Source: Actinomycetes bacterium (GTDB taxonomy: Bacteria; Actinomycetota; Acidimicrobiia; Acidimicrobiales; RAAP-2). Taken from it: 64,000 bases of DNA. The notes beneath the pieces are model-generated. The model saw nothing but the letters and a program-made list of their open reading frames with translations. It had not been told where the DNA came from and searched no databases. Location of the stretch: positions 1 to 64,000 of the forward strand of contig JAJYXE010000036.1 of assembly GCA_021791145.1 (NCBI GenBank). Reading direction: 5' to 3'. Below, in pieces: positions 7,828-18,373 of this stretch. How positions within the stretch are numbered: the stretch's first letter is position 1; each line of letters opens with the position of its first letter. Made by a program: the position numbers and the translations under genes.

Positions 7828-9026
7828 GCTCGCTCCTCACTCGCTCGCCTTGCGGTCCCTCGCTGCTCGCCCGCCCGCCCCTCGGCGGCAGCCGCCATGG
7901 CCACGGCCCGACGCGCCGCCTCCAGCATCGTCGACTCGGCCACGAGCCGGTCGGAGAGGTGCGGCGCGAGCAGGGCGCGGCCTTCCTGGGCATTGGTGCC
8001 GTCGAGCCGGAGCACGATCGGCGAGTGGAGCTCTACGCGGCCGAGCGCTTCGATCACGCCCTTTGCGACCTCGTCGACGCGCGTGATCCCGCCGAAGATG
8101 TTGACGAAGATCGCCCGCACGGAGGGGTCGGCGTTGATCACCTCGAGCGCGGCTGACATGACGTCGGCGTTCGCACCGCCGCCGATGTCGAGGAAATTGG
8201 CAGGCTGGCCGCCCACCTGGTTCACCACGTCGCAGGTGCTCATCGCCAGGCCGGCCCCGTTGGCGATGATCCCGACGTCGCCCGAGAGGCCGATGTAGTT
8301 GAGCCCCTTCTCCTTCGCCATCCTCTCCCGAGGGTCCTCGGTCTCGGTCGCCGCGTACTCGTCCCACTCGGGATGGCGGAACTGCGCGTTGTCATCGAGC
8401 GTCACCTTGGCGTCGAGCGCATGGACGCGTCCCTCGGTCGTGAGGATCAGAGGGTTGATCTCCGCGAGATCGCAGTCGCCCTCGACGTAGCACCGGTAGA
8501 GCGCGACAAGCACCTCGGCCGCCGGCGCCCGGGCCGCGTCGTCGAGCTCGGCCTCGCCGACCCAACGGCGAGCGGTGTCGAGGTCGAGCCCGGTCACGGG
8601 GTCGACGTGGATGCGGGCGATCGCGCCGGGGTCCGTGGCGGCGACCTCCTCGATCTCCACGCCACCCTGGGCGGACAGCATGCCGAGATAAGTCTTCGCC
8701 GGCCGGTCGAGCGTGAAGCTCGCGTAGTACTCCTTCGCGATGTCCGATGCGTGCTCGATCCAGACCCGGTGGACGACGTGCCCCTTGATGTCCATGCCGA
8801 GGATCGCATCGGCGTGCCTGCGCACCTCCTCGGCGTCGGCCGCGAGCTTGATCCCGCCTGCCTTGCCGCGCCCTCCCACCTTCACTTGCGCCTTGACAAC
8901 GACCGGATAGCCCGCGGCCTCCGCCTGGCTGACGGCCTCCTCGACCGTGTCCGCCACGCCGCCTGGCGACGTCGGGATCCCGTATCGGGCGAAGTACTGC
9001 TTGCCCTGGTACTCGTAGAGGTCCAT
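7824..9026 (-). CDS. sucC: Succinyl-CoA ligase [ADP-forming], beta subunit
   Basis: The beta subunit has the ATP-grasp nucleotide site and the subunit-interface succinate site. The protein starts MDLYEYQGKQYFARYGIP and shows the ATP-grasp stretch KAQVKVGGRGKAGGIK, LAEINPLIL and NIFGGITR, all standard. At 400 residues it carries a roughly 20-residue Arg/Ala/Glu-rich tail (ending ARRASEERA) not needed for the fold, which runs into the overlapping sucD start. ATG was chosen over an upstream in-frame start because of the family N-terminus and a purine-rich AGAAAGG upstream. Confidence 0.96.
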   Translation of the reverse strand: MDLYEYQGKQYFARYGIPTSPGGVADTVEEAVSQAEAAGYPVVVKAQVKVGGRGKAGGIKLAADAEEVRRHADAILGMDIKGHVVHRVWIEHASDIAKEYYASFTLDRPAKTYLGMLSAQGGVEIEEVAATDPGAIARIHVDPVTGLDLDTARRWVGEAELDDAARAPAAEVLVALYRCYVEGDCDLAEINPLILTTEGRVHALDAKVTLDDNAQFRHPEWDEYAATETEDPRERMAKEKGLNYIGLSGDVGIIANGAGLAMSTCDVVNQVGGQPANFLDIGGGANADVMSAALEVINADPSVRAIFVNIFGGITRVDEVAKGVIEALGRVELHSPIVLRLDGTNAQEGRALLAPHLSDRLVAESTMLEAARRAVAMAAAAEGRAGEQRGTARRASEERA

Positions 9027-9085
9027 CGGGGTCTCGTGCCTTTCTGCCGGCGCGCGTCGGCCGGCGGTCTGCGTCTGCCTCCGGT

Positions 9086-9502
9086 CTAGACGGCCTGCTC
9101 CGCCTCCCGCCCGTCGAGGGCCTCCTCGAGCCATGCGCCGATCGACGGCAGCGTCGCGCCCGGGGTGAAGACCTCAGCGACGCCGCCGCGCTTGAGCACC
9201 GGCACGTCCGCCTCCGGAATGATGCCGCCGACGATGACCAGGACGTCAGGCCTGCCCTTTGCGGCCAGCTGTTCCATGATCCTTGGGACGAGCGTCAAGT
9301 GGGCTCCCGAGAGGAGGGAGAGCCCGAGCGCGTCGGCATCCTCTTCGACGACCGCCTGGGCGACCTGCTCGGGAGTCTGGTGAAGCCCCGTGTAGACCAC
9401 CTCGAACCCGGCGTCACGCAGTGCCCGGGCGATGACCTTCGCCCCCCGGTCGTGGCCGTCGAGCCCGGGCTTGGCGACGACCACTCGGTAGTGACGCTTC
9501 AT
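9086..9502 (-). CDS. Stand-alone B12-binding subunit of methylmalonyl-CoA-mutase type
   Basis: The 138-residue protein is just a cobalamin-binding Rossmann domain. It has DxHxxG at 15-20 (LDGHDRG), which places the lower-ligand histidine at H17, SLL at 62-64, and GG at 92-93 (IVGGIIP). In two-gene mutases this small subunit pairs with a separate catalytic chain, and no catalytic chain is encoded in this window. Being next to sucCD fits conversion of methylmalonyl-CoA to succinyl-CoA, but related acyl-CoA mutases such as ethylmalonyl- or isobutyryl-type use the same domain, so the substrate is uncertain. A TATCAT -10-like hexamer at 9511-9516 would give a nearly leaderless transcript. Confidence 0.88.
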   Translation of the reverse strand: MKRHYRVVVAKPGLDGHDRGAKVIARALRDAGFEVVYTGLHQTPEQVAQAVVEEDADALGLSLLSGAHLTLVPRIMEQLAAKGRPDVLVIVGGIIPEADVPVLKRGGVAEVFTPGATLPSIGAWLEEALDGREAEQAV

Positions 9503-9587
9503 CGAGGGCGATGATAGGCGGCAGCTCCCCTTCCGCCGCCAGCCAGGCTCAGCCGGGCTCAGCCGGGCTCAGCCGCGAGGTCCCTCG

Positions 9588-11768
9588 TCACGGTGCGCGC
9601 CGGAGGGGCGCGGCACACAAGAGGAGGGTCTTCTGCCCGACAGAGGCGAACCGTACGGTCGCCTGCGCACGATCGCCGTCCCCCTTCGTGTCCAAGACGA
9701 CCCCCGGTCCCCACCGCTCGTGCACCACGTGATCGCCAGCGACGAGGCCGAGGCTCTCGGCTCCGGAGGCGGCGCGCTGCGCATCGGCACGCGCGCTCCC
9801 GACGCTCCGCGTGCCCAAGCTCCCCGAACCGAAGATACGGCCGCCGCCCACCTCGCGGACGAGATCCTCCGGGACCTCCGCGAGGAAGCGGCTGGGCATT
9901 CCTGGCATCGTCCGGCCCCAGAGCGTGCGACTCCATGCGTGGGTGAGATAGAGGAAGCGCCGTGCCCGGGTGATGCCGACATAGCAGAGGCGACGTTCCT
10001 CTTCGAGCTCGAGCGGCTCACCGAGGGTCCGCGAATGGGGGAAGATGCCTTCTTCCATGCCGATGAGGAAGACCGCGGGGTACTCCAGACCCTTGGCGGT
10101 GTGCAGCGTCATGAGCGAGACGCGTGACCCCTCCTGGTCGAGCTCGTCGGCATCCGACACGAGCGCGACGGTCTCCAGGAGCTCCGAGAGGCGCTCGTAC
10201 TCCTTCGCCACGCCGACGAGCTCGGCGATGTTCTCGATCCGACCCTCCGCCTCGAGGGTGCCCTCCGCGCCCAGCGCGTCGAGATACCCGGAACGCTTGG
10301 CGACCAGCTCCACCAGATCCCCGGGGGGAACCGCCGCCGCGGCGGCGCGGAGCTCGCCGAGCAGCGTGGACAGCTCCTGGACACCCTTGAGCGCCTTGCC
10401 GCTCAACCCGGCCTCCCCCGCGTGCTCGAGCATCCGCCCGATCGGGGTCCCTCTCGAGGCCGCAGCGGCAGAGAGACGGAGCACGGACGTCTGCCCGATG
10501 CCGCGCTTGGGCACGTTGACGATCCTGCGGAACGACACCTCGTCGTCGGGGTTCGCGATGACCCGCAGGTACGCGAGGAGGTCGCGGACCTCCCTGCGGT
10601 CGTAGAAGCGCGTCCCGCCCACGACCTTGTAGGGGACACCCTGGTGTACGAGCTCCTCTTCGATCGCGCGGCTCTGGGCGTTGGTCCGGTAGAAGACCGC
10701 CACGTCGCCGTAGGAGAGCCCTTCGGAGGCCTGCAGCCGGAGGATCTCGTGCGCGACGAACGACGCCTCGTCCCGCTCGTCCTCGGCGCGGTAGCGGCAC
10801 AGCCGTTCGCCGGTCTCTCCCTCGGTGAACAGCTGCTTGGGGCGCCTTGCGAGGTTGTTCTCGATCACTGCATTGGCCGCGTCGAGGATGGTCTGGGTGG
10901 ATCGGTAGTTCTGCTCGAGCAGCACCGTCGTCGCGTCCGGGAACGCGGCCTCGAACTCCAAGATGTTGGCGATCTCGGCGCCGCGCCATCGGTAGATGGA
11001 TTGGTCGGAGTCGCCCACCACGGTCACGTTGCCGTGCTCGCGGCCGAGCAGGAGGACCAGCTCGTGCTGCGCGTGGTTGGTGTCCTGGTACTCGTCGACG
11101 AGGATGTGGCGGAACCGCCGGCGGTAACCCTCGAGGACGTCGCCACAGCTCTGGAGCAGCACGACGGCCTGGAAGAGGAGGTCGTCGAAGTCCATCGCGT
11201 TCGCCGCCTTCAGCCGGCGCTGGTACTCGGTGTACACCTCGCCGATGCGCCGCTGGAACGGGTCCGCGCCCCACGACGCCTCCTCGGCGAACCGTGCAGG
11301 ACCCACCAGCTCGGCCTTCGCCTGCGAGATCACCGCTGCCACCGCGCGCGGGGCGAGGCGCCTGGTGTCGATGTTCAGCTCGTCCTCCACCAACTCGACG
11401 AGACGGCGGGAATCGGTGTCGTCGTAAACGCTGAACGCGCTCTCGTAGCCGAGGCGCCCGCCGTGCACCCGGAGCATCCGCAAGCACGCCGAATGGAAGG
11501 TCGAGACCCACATCCGCTCGGCACGGGCGCCGACGAGCTCGGCGACCCGCCGGCGCATCTCGTCGGCCGCCTTGTTGGTGAAGGTGATCGCGAGGATCTC
11601 CCACGGCGCGGCGTCTCCGGTCGCGAGCAGGTGCGCGATGCGACGGGTGAGCACCCTCGTCTTGCCCGACCCCGCGCCCGCCACGACGAGCAGCGGGCCA
11701 CCGCGGTGCTCCACCGCGGCGCGCTGCGCCGGGTTCAGATCGCCGACGAGGTCGGCGATCGCGCTCAG
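9588..11768 (-). CDS. pcrA: UvrD/PcrA-type superfamily 1 DNA helicase
   Basis: A 3'-5' helicase for repair and replication-conflict resolution. The 726-residue product has the Q-motif LNPAQRAAV (11-19), Walker A AGAGSGKT with K36, VDEYQD (Walker B), VVGDSDQSIYRWRGA, QNYRST and TLHTAKGLEYP. A C-terminal Tudor-like segment (GDHVVHERWGPGVVLDT) is typical of PcrA. No ATG, GTG or TTG lies in frame near the expected N-terminus. The best candidate is a CTG overlapping the guaB3 stop as CTGA. The next GTG would delete the Q-motif. Identity is secure; the start codon is inferred. Confidence 0.93.
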   Translation of the reverse strand: MSAIADLVGDLNPAQRAAVEHRGGPLLVVAGAGSGKTRVLTRRIAHLLATGDAAPWEILAITFTNKAADEMRRRVAELVGARAERMWVSTFHSACLRMLRVHGGRLGYESAFSVYDDTDSRRLVELVEDELNIDTRRLAPRAVAAVISQAKAELVGPARFAEEASWGADPFQRRIGEVYTEYQRRLKAANAMDFDDLLFQAVVLLQSCGDVLEGYRRRFRHILVDEYQDTNHAQHELVLLLGREHGNVTVVGDSDQSIYRWRGAEIANILEFEAAFPDATTVLLEQNYRSTQTILDAANAVIENNLARRPKQLFTEGETGERLCRYRAEDERDEASFVAHEILRLQASEGLSYGDVAVFYRTNAQSRAIEEELVHQGVPYKVVGGTRFYDRREVRDLLAYLRVIANPDDEVSFRRIVNVPKRGIGQTSVLRLSAAAASRGTPIGRMLEHAGEAGLSGKALKGVQELSTLLGELRAAAAAVPPGDLVELVAKRSGYLDALGAEGTLEAEGRIENIAELVGVAKEYERLSELLETVALVSDADELDQEGSRVSLMTLHTAKGLEYPAVFLIGMEEGIFPHSRTLGEPLELEEERRLCYVGITRARRFLYLTHAWSRTLWGRTMPGMPSRFLAEVPEDLVREVGGGRIFGSGSLGTRSVGSARADAQRAASGAESLGLVAGDHVVHERWGPGVVLDTKGDGDRAQATVRFASVGQKTLLLCAAPLRRAP

Positions 11769-12928
11769 CGGCCCATGCCCACGCCCTGGGACCGCTGGAG
11801 CTGCTTGCCCTCGGTCTGCAGGGAGGGGGCGACCATGACCTCGGCCTTCTGGAACTCCTTCACCGTCTCGTAGCCGCAGGTCGCCATGGCCGTGCGGAGG
11901 GCGCCGAAGAGGTTCATCCGCCCGTCGTTCTCGTGGGCCGGGCCGAGGAGGATCTCCTCGAGCGTGCCGCGCACCCCGGTCCTCACCCGCGTGCCGCGCG
12001 GGAGCGTGGGATGGAAGGTGGCCATCCCCCAGTGGAAGCCCCGGGCCGGGGCCTCCACCGCCGACGACAGCGGCGAGCCGAGCATGACGGCGTCGGCGCC
12101 GCACGCGATCGCCTTGGCGATGTCGCCGCCCTTGGACATCCCGCCGTCCGCGATCACATGGACGTAGACGCCGGTCTCGTCGAGGTGGCGCATCCGGGCG
12201 CCGGCGACGTCCGCGATCGCCGTCGCCTGGGGGACACCGAGGCCGAGGACGGCGCGCGTGGTGCACGCGTTGCCCGGTCCCACGCCGACGAGGACGCCGA
12301 CCGCGCCGGTGCGCATGAGGTGGAGCCCCGCCTGGTACGAGGCACACCCCCCGACGATGACCGGGATCTCGAACTCCCGGATGAACCGCTTCAAGTTGAG
12401 CGGCTCGGCGGTCTTCGAGACGTGCTCGGCGGACACCACGGTGCCCTGGACGACGAGCACGTCGAGCTCGGCGGCGAGGCACGCGGGCGCGAGCTCCGCC
12501 GTCCGCTGCGGGGTCACCGACGCGGCGGTGACGACGCCGGACTCCTTGATCTGGCGGATCCGCTCGGAGACCAGCTCCACTTTGATCGGCTCCTGGTACA
12601 TCTGCTGCATCCGCGACGTGGCCTTGTCGTCGTCGAGCTCTCGGATCTCCTCGAACAGCGGAGCCGGGTCCTCGTAGCGGGTCCAGAGCCCCTCGAGGTT
12701 GAGGACCCCGAGACCCCCGAGCCGGCCGAGCTCCACCGCGGTGCGGGGGCTCGTGACACCGTCCATTGCGGCGCCGAGCAGCGGCAGGCCGAAGCGGTAG
12801 GCGTCGATCTCCCAGGAGATGTCGACGTCCTCGGGGTCTCGGGTCCTCCGGCTCGGGACGATCGCGATGTCGTCGAACCCGTACGCCCGGCGCCCGGACT
12901 TGAAGATCCCGATCTCGATGTCTGCCAC
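11765..12928 (-). CDS. guaB3: GuaB3 family IMP dehydrogenase-related protein
   Basis: A 387-residue TIM-barrel protein of the IMPDH/GMP-reductase superfamily, without CBS domains. The family N-terminus MADIEIGIFKSGRRAYGFDD is clear. A nucleotide/catalytic loop reads GVGPGNACTTRAVLG with Cys222, the equivalent of the IMPDH nucleophile. This clade is nearly restricted to Actinobacteria and cyanobacteria, and its reaction is closer to GMP reduction than to the classical IMPDH role. The GTG start has a good GGAGG about six bases upstream. It precedes pcrA, with overlapping stop and start. A TACAGT hexamer at 12983-12988 may be its -10. Confidence 0.93.
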   Translation of the reverse strand: MADIEIGIFKSGRRAYGFDDIAIVPSRRTRDPEDVDISWEIDAYRFGLPLLGAAMDGVTSPRTAVELGRLGGLGVLNLEGLWTRYEDPAPLFEEIRELDDDKATSRMQQMYQEPIKVELVSERIRQIKESGVVTAASVTPQRTAELAPACLAAELDVLVVQGTVVSAEHVSKTAEPLNLKRFIREFEIPVIVGGCASYQAGLHLMRTGAVGVLVGVGPGNACTTRAVLGLGVPQATAIADVAGARMRHLDETGVYVHVIADGGMSKGGDIAKAIACGADAVMLGSPLSSAVEAPARGFHWGMATFHPTLPRGTRVRTGVRGTLEEILLGPAHENDGRMNLFGALRTAMATCGYETVKEFQKAEVMVAPSLQTEGKQLQRSQGVGMGR

Positions 12929-13028
12929 CAGTGCCCTCCAGTAGCCACGCGGTGCTCCGGCTCGCCGTCTCGGTCAGCCCCCACTGTACCGGCCGGCCCC
13001 CGGCGCAGCCGTGCGCAGCGGGACCCGC

Positions 13029-13685
13029 TCAGCCATGCGGCACACGGTCGACGAGGACCGTCGTGAGCAGGTCCACGAGCATTCGGGCGGTCGCCCCCCA
13101 GATCGTCTCCCCCTCGACGTCGAAGAAGTACATCGGGAACCGGGGAAGGCCCGGCTCGCTCCACCACTCCTCGTTGAAGGCGCAAGAGAGGTCTGCGAGG
13201 GACGCGTCGAAGACGCGCTCCACCTCGGCAGGGCTGGGCACGAGCACCGGGCGGTGCGCGAGCGTGGCGACGACCGGGGTGATCGGCGCGCCCGAGCTGA
13301 AGGCGAACGCCTGGGTGAGGTAGCCGACCGGCCGGACGAGCACCGGGAGCAGTCCGATCTCCTCGTGCGCTTCGCGGACCGCGGCGTGAAGAGCGTCCTC
13401 CCCCGGGTCGATGCGCCCTCCGGGGAAGCTCACCTGCCCTCCGTGGGTACGCAGCCGGACGGATCGCCGGGTGAGCACGACGCGGGTCTCGCCATCCTCC
13501 TCGAAGAGGGCCACCAGCACGGCGGAGTGCGCTTCCGTGCCCTGCGCCGCAACGCTTTGCGCCCCCGCGGGAAATCTCCGCCCCGCGCGGCCCAGCGCGT
13601 CGAGCACCAGCTCGAGCGTGATCCTGCGCCGCGGCGCCCACGGCGGCGGGCCGCCCGGCTCGGCCGTGGCGGGGCGCGGGATCAC
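13029..13685 (-). CDS. Nudix hydrolase, CoA pyrophosphatase-like
   Basis: The 218-residue product has a full Nudix box, G90-x5-E-x7-RE-xx-EE-x-G (GGRIDPGED to HEEIGL, 90-112). It is preceded by LTRRSVRLRTHGGQVSFPGG (71-90), the CoA-pyrophosphatase (NudL, UPF0035) signature. The likely role is hydrolysis of CoA or its oxidised forms to 4'-phosphopantetheine and 3',5'-ADP. The GTG start lies 14 bases after the groEL stop and has a GGCGAG-like ribosome site; a longer open frame into groEL is ignored. About 100 bases separate its stop from guaB3. Confidence 0.88.
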   Translation of the reverse strand: MIPRPATAEPGGPPPWAPRRRITLELVLDALGRAGRRFPAGAQSVAAQGTEAHSAVLVALFEEDGETRVVLTRRSVRLRTHGGQVSFPGGRIDPGEDALHAAVREAHEEIGLLPVLVRPVGYLTQAFAFSSGAPITPVVATLAHRPVLVPSPAEVERVFDASLADLSCAFNEEWWSEPGLPRFPMYFFDVEGETIWGATARMLVDLLTTVLVDRVPHG

Positions 13686-13699
13686 GATCGGCTCGCCGG

Positions 13700-15361
<1,662 letters not shown>

Positions 15362-15437
15362 TCAGAGAAGCGGGGCCGCACCGCGCGCGACGCGCCCGGT
15401 GCGGCCCTCCTTGCAGATGACGTGCGGATGAACCGCT

Positions 15438-15731
15438 CTACTTGTCCAGCTTGGCGAGCACGTCGCGGCCGGAGAGGATCAGAAGGTCCTCGCCGTCGAC
15501 AGTGATCTCGGTACCGCCGTACTTGGAGTAGACGACGGTGTCGCCCACCTTGACGTCGAGCGGGATGATCTCACCGGTGTTCTCGGCGCGGCGACCGGGT
15601 CCCACCGCCAAGACCTCGCCCTGCTGGGGCTTCTCCTTGGCGGTGTCGGGGATCACCAGACCCGAGGCGGTGGTCTCCTCCGACTCACCCGGCCGGACCA
15701 CGATCCGGTCATCGAGGGGGTGGAGCTTCAT
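15438..15731 (-). CDS. groES: Co-chaperonin GroES (10 kDa)
   Basis: The 97-residue lid protein of the GroEL chamber starts [19 protein letters not shown]. It contains the mobile loop ([18 protein letters not shown]) and ends [11 protein letters not shown] strong AAGGAGG sits nine bases before the ATG, which decides the start over an upstream in-frame one. A CIRCE element lies 24 bases upstream, in the short gap after rlmN, so the operon promoter must lie in or just before the end of rlmN. Confidence 0.97.
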   Translation of the reverse strand: MKLHPLDDRIVVRPGESEETTASGLVIPDTAKEKPQQGEVLAVGPGRRAENTGEIIPLDVKVGDTVVYSKYGGTEITVDGEDLLILSGRDVLAKLDK

Positions 15732-15754
15732 CGAAGCGGCCTCCTTGGCACTTG

Positions 15755-15781
15755 TTGGCACTCGAACCTTACGACTGCTAA
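15755..15781 (-). promoter_or_regulatory. CIRCE operator (HrcA binding site)
   Basis: On the minus strand this reads TTAGCAGTC, nine bases, GAGTGCCAA. Each arm matches the consensus TTAGCACTC-N9-GAGTGCTAA at eight of nine positions. It is placed directly upstream of the groES ribosome site. HrcA binding here would repress groES-groEL until heat stress; hrcA itself is not in this window. Confidence 0.85.
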
Positions 15782-15783
15782 TG

Positions 15784-16893
15784 CTAGCGGACAGGCGGCG
15801 AGCCCACAACCGCGGCCGCCCGCACCGCGCGCGGCGCGCCGGAGCGCGCTGCGCCCCGCGCGGCGAGCTGCCCGCAGGCGGCGTCGATCTCCGCTCCCCG
15901 GGTGGAGCGGACGGTGGCGTGCACGCCCAGCCGTTCGAGCTCCTCGCGCGCCTCGGCCGCCCGCCGCCGCGAGCTGCCCCGCAAGGGGAAGCCCGGCGTC
16001 CGGTTGAGCGGGATCAAGTTGACGTGGGCATCGAGCGGCCGGGCGAGCTCCGCGAGCTCCGACATGTCCTGGGCGCGGTCGTTCGTCCCCTCGATGAGCG
16101 CCCATTCGAAGGACAGCCGGCGCCCCGTCGCCTCGACGTACTCGGCGCACGCCTCGGCGAGGGCGGCGAGCGGATAGCGCCGGTTGATCGGCACGAGCCG
16201 GTCGCGCAACGCGTCATTGGCGGCGTGGAGCGACACGGCGAGCTTCACGGGCAGGGGCGCGAGCGCCAAGCGCCGGATGCCCGGCACGAGGCCGACGGTG
16301 GAGACCGTGAGCCGGCGGGCGGAGATCTCGAGCTCCGAATGGACCCGCTCGATCGCGGCCCACGTGCGGTCGTAGTTGGCGAGCGGCTCGCCCATCCCCA
16401 TGAAGACCACGTTGGAGACCCGCCTGGGCCGCGCGGCACGCAGTGCGGCGACGACCTGCTCGACGATCTCCCCCGCGCTGAGCTGCCGGTCGAAGCCCCC
16501 CTGACCCGTCGCGCAGAACGCGCAGCCCATGGCACAGCCTGCCTGAGTGGACACGCAGACGGTGACACGGCCGGGATAGACCATGAGGACCGTCTCGACC
16601 CTGCGGCCGTCGCCCAGCTCCCACAGCCACTTCGTGGTGTCGCCGCGGTCGGCCGTCGTGCGGGAGACCTCGGCGGCCGCGGCCGGGAGCGCGTGCTCGA
16701 GGCGCGCTCTGAGCGCGAGCGGAAGATCGGTCATCTCGACAGGCCGGAGGCCCCGTCGGTGCAGGCCGTCCCACACCTGGCGCGCGCGGTACGCAGGCTG
16801 GTCGCCGAGGAGGACCGCCAGCTCCTCGAAGGAGAGGTCGTAGGCGGACCGGTGCCGCACGCGGGCGGGTGCTGCGACCGCCGCCGAAGTCAA
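15784..16893 (-). CDS. rlmN: 23S rRNA (A2503-C2)/tRNA (A37-C2) methyltransferase
   Basis: A radical-SAM enzyme that methylates C2 of A2503 in 23S rRNA and of A37 in some tRNAs. The cluster motif CxxxCxxC is C120, C124, C127 ([14 protein letters not shown]). The second essential cysteine, C340, follows in [10 protein letters not shown] near the C-terminus. [14 protein letters not shown] and LIPLNRTPG are also present. The start is TTG, overlapping the tsaD stop as TTGA; a long upstream extension in frame is only a shadow of tsaD. Product is 369 residues. Confidence 0.95.
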   Translation of the reverse strand: MTSAAVAAPARVRHRSAYDLSFEELAVLLGDQPAYRARQVWDGLHRRGLRPVEMTDLPLALRARLEHALPAAAAEVSRTTADRGDTTKWLWELGDGRRVETVLMVYPGRVTVCVSTQAGCAMGCAFCATGQGGFDRQLSAGEIVEQVVAALRAARPRRVSNVVFMGMGEPLANYDRTWAAIERVHSELEISARRLTVSTVGLVPGIRRLALAPLPVKLAVSLHAANDALRDRLVPINRRYPLAALAEACAEYVEATGRRLSFEWALIEGTNDRAQDMSELAELARPLDAHVNLIPLNRTPGFPLRGSSRRRAAEAREELERLGVHATVRSTRGAEIDAACGQLAARGAARSGAPRAVRAAAVVGSPPVR

Positions 16894-17873
16894 CGCTCCA
16901 CCTGCAGGAAGAGGTTGGGGTCGGCAGCGAGCGAGAGCGGGCTCGGGCCGTCGTGCGCGAGGCGGAACGAGCCGGCCGCGGCCACCATCGCGGCGTTGTC
17001 CGTGCACATCGCCAAGCTCGGCAGGTAGGCCGGCACGTCGACCGCCTCTGCCGCCCTGCGGCGCAGGAGCGAGTTCGCCGCGACCCCGCCGCCCAGGCAC
17101 AGCCCGTTCGCCCCCACCTCGCGCACCGCACGCGCGGCCTTGGTGATGAGGACGTCGACGACGGCCTCCTGGAACGACGCTGCAACGTCGGGCGTGGCCG
17201 CCCCGGGGTGGCGCTCTACCGTCCGGACAACCGCGGTCTTGAGCCCCGAGAACGAGAAGTCGTAGCCGTCGTCGAGCATTGCCCGGGGGAGCGCGAACTT
17301 TTGCGGGTCCCCCTCTTTCGCCACGCGGTCGATCGCGGGCCCGCCCGGGTAGCCGAGACCGAGGAAGCGCGCGACCTTGTCGAAGGCCTCTCCCGCCGCG
17401 TCGTCGAGGGTCTGGCCGAGCAGGCGGTAGCGGCCCGGCGCGGCGGCCTCCACGAGCAGCGTGTGGCCGCCCGACACCAAGAGCACCACCAGCGGCCAGA
17501 CGAGCCCGGGCTCTTCGATCACCGGAGCGAACAGGTGGCCCTCCAGGTGGTTCACCCCGACGAAGGGCACGTCCCAGCTCATCGCGAGGCCCTTGGCGGC
17601 CGAGAGGCCGACGAGCAGCGATCCCACGAGGCCCGGGCCGTACGTCGCGGCAACCGCGTCGGGCCGGTCGAGGCCGGCTCGTGCCATCGCCTCTTCGACC
17701 GCGGGCATGAGCAGCTCGACGTGTGCCCTCCCCGCGATCTCGGGCACGACCCCCCCGTAGCGGGCGTGGAGGTCGATCTGGCTGGAGACGACCGAGGAGC
17801 GGACGAGCCGGCCGTCGGCGACCACCGCAGCGGCGGTCTCGTCGCAGGACGTCTCGATGCCGAGCACGTTCAC
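16890..17873 (-). CDS. tsaD: tRNA N6-adenosine threonylcarbamoyltransferase TsaD
   Basis: TsaD transfers the threonylcarbamoyl group to A37 of ANN-decoding tRNAs, working with TsaB and TsaE, which are encoded just upstream. The 327-residue protein starts NVLGIETSCDETAAAVV and has VSGGHTLLVE, YPGGPAIDR, FSFSGLKTAV and the C-terminal CLGGGVAANS and CTDNAAMVA of the ASKHA fold. The GTG start overlaps the rimI stop (GTGA). The gene order tsaE-tsaB-rimI-tsaD is the usual actinobacterial one. Confidence 0.96.
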   Translation of the reverse strand: MNVLGIETSCDETAAAVVADGRLVRSSVVSSQIDLHARYGGVVPEIAGRAHVELLMPAVEEAMARAGLDRPDAVAATYGPGLVGSLLVGLSAAKGLAMSWDVPFVGVNHLEGHLFAPVIEEPGLVWPLVVLLVSGGHTLLVEAAAPGRYRLLGQTLDDAAGEAFDKVARFLGLGYPGGPAIDRVAKEGDPQKFALPRAMLDDGYDFSFSGLKTAVVRTVERHPGAATPDVAASFQEAVVDVLITKAARAVREVGANGLCLGGGVAANSLLRRRAAEAVDVPAYLPSLAMCTDNAAMVAAAGSFRLAHDGPSPLSLAADPNLFLQVER

Positions 17874-18373
17874 GCGCGGCGCGCCTCCTCCGCCTCGATG
17901 CGGCCGAGGCGCTCCCGGTACGCCGCCGAGTCGATGTCGTAGGCCCACATCACGTAGGCGTCTTCCCCGATCAGCTGGTAGTAGCCCTTGCGGATCCCGA
18001 CCGGCACGAAGCCGAAGCGCCTGTAGAGCGCCTGCGCGCGCTCGTTGCCGACCGCCACCTCGAGCGAGACGTGGCGAGCGCCCTGCTCGCGGGCGATGCG
18101 CATCGCTCCCAGCATGATCTGGGTGCCCACCCCGCGCCCTTGGTGCTCGGGCGCCACCGCCACAGTGGTCACGTGCGCTTCCTCCTCGGCGAACATGAGC
18201 CCGACGTAGCCGACGGTCTCCCTGCCCAGACGTGCCACCCGGTACGCCCGGCCCTTCCTCAGCGAGAGCTCGGACACGAAGACGCCGTGGCTCCACGGCT
18301 CGGGATAGACCACCTGCTCGATGGCCATCACCCGGCGCAGGTCGCGCCGGCGCATCTTCGTGAGCTCGATCAC
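17870..18373 (-). CDS. rimI: Ribosomal protein S18-alanine N-acetyltransferase
   Basis: This 167-residue GNAT enzyme has the acetyl-CoA-binding turn HQGRGVGTQIM and the C-terminal NERAQALYRRFGFVPVGIRKGYY typical of RimI. It is expected to acetylate the N-terminus of S18, and RimI proteins may act on other N-termini. It sits between tsaB and tsaD as in most Actinobacteria, with GTGA overlaps on both sides. The C-terminus extends about 15 residues past the usual end (RIEAEEARRA). Confidence 0.92.
   Translation of the reverse strand: MIELTKMRRRDLRRVMAIEQVVYPEPWSHGVFVSELSLRKGRAYRVARLGRETVGYVGLMFAEEEAHVTTVAVAPEHQGRGVGTQIMLGAMRIAREQGARHVSLEVAVGNERAQALYRRFGFVPVGIRKGYYQLIGEDAYVMWAYDIDSAAYRERLGRIEAEEARRA

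Noticed and set aside
9541..9570. Tandem AGCCGGGCTC-like repeats between pcrA and the B12-subunit gene
   Set aside because: Only three short units, one with a mismatch, in a GC-rich gap; no link to a regulatory or mobile element could be made.
9503..9587. B12 riboswitch before the cobalamin-binding subunit
   Set aside because: The gap is only 85 bases, too short for a cobalamin riboswitch, and no B12-box-like sequence was seen.
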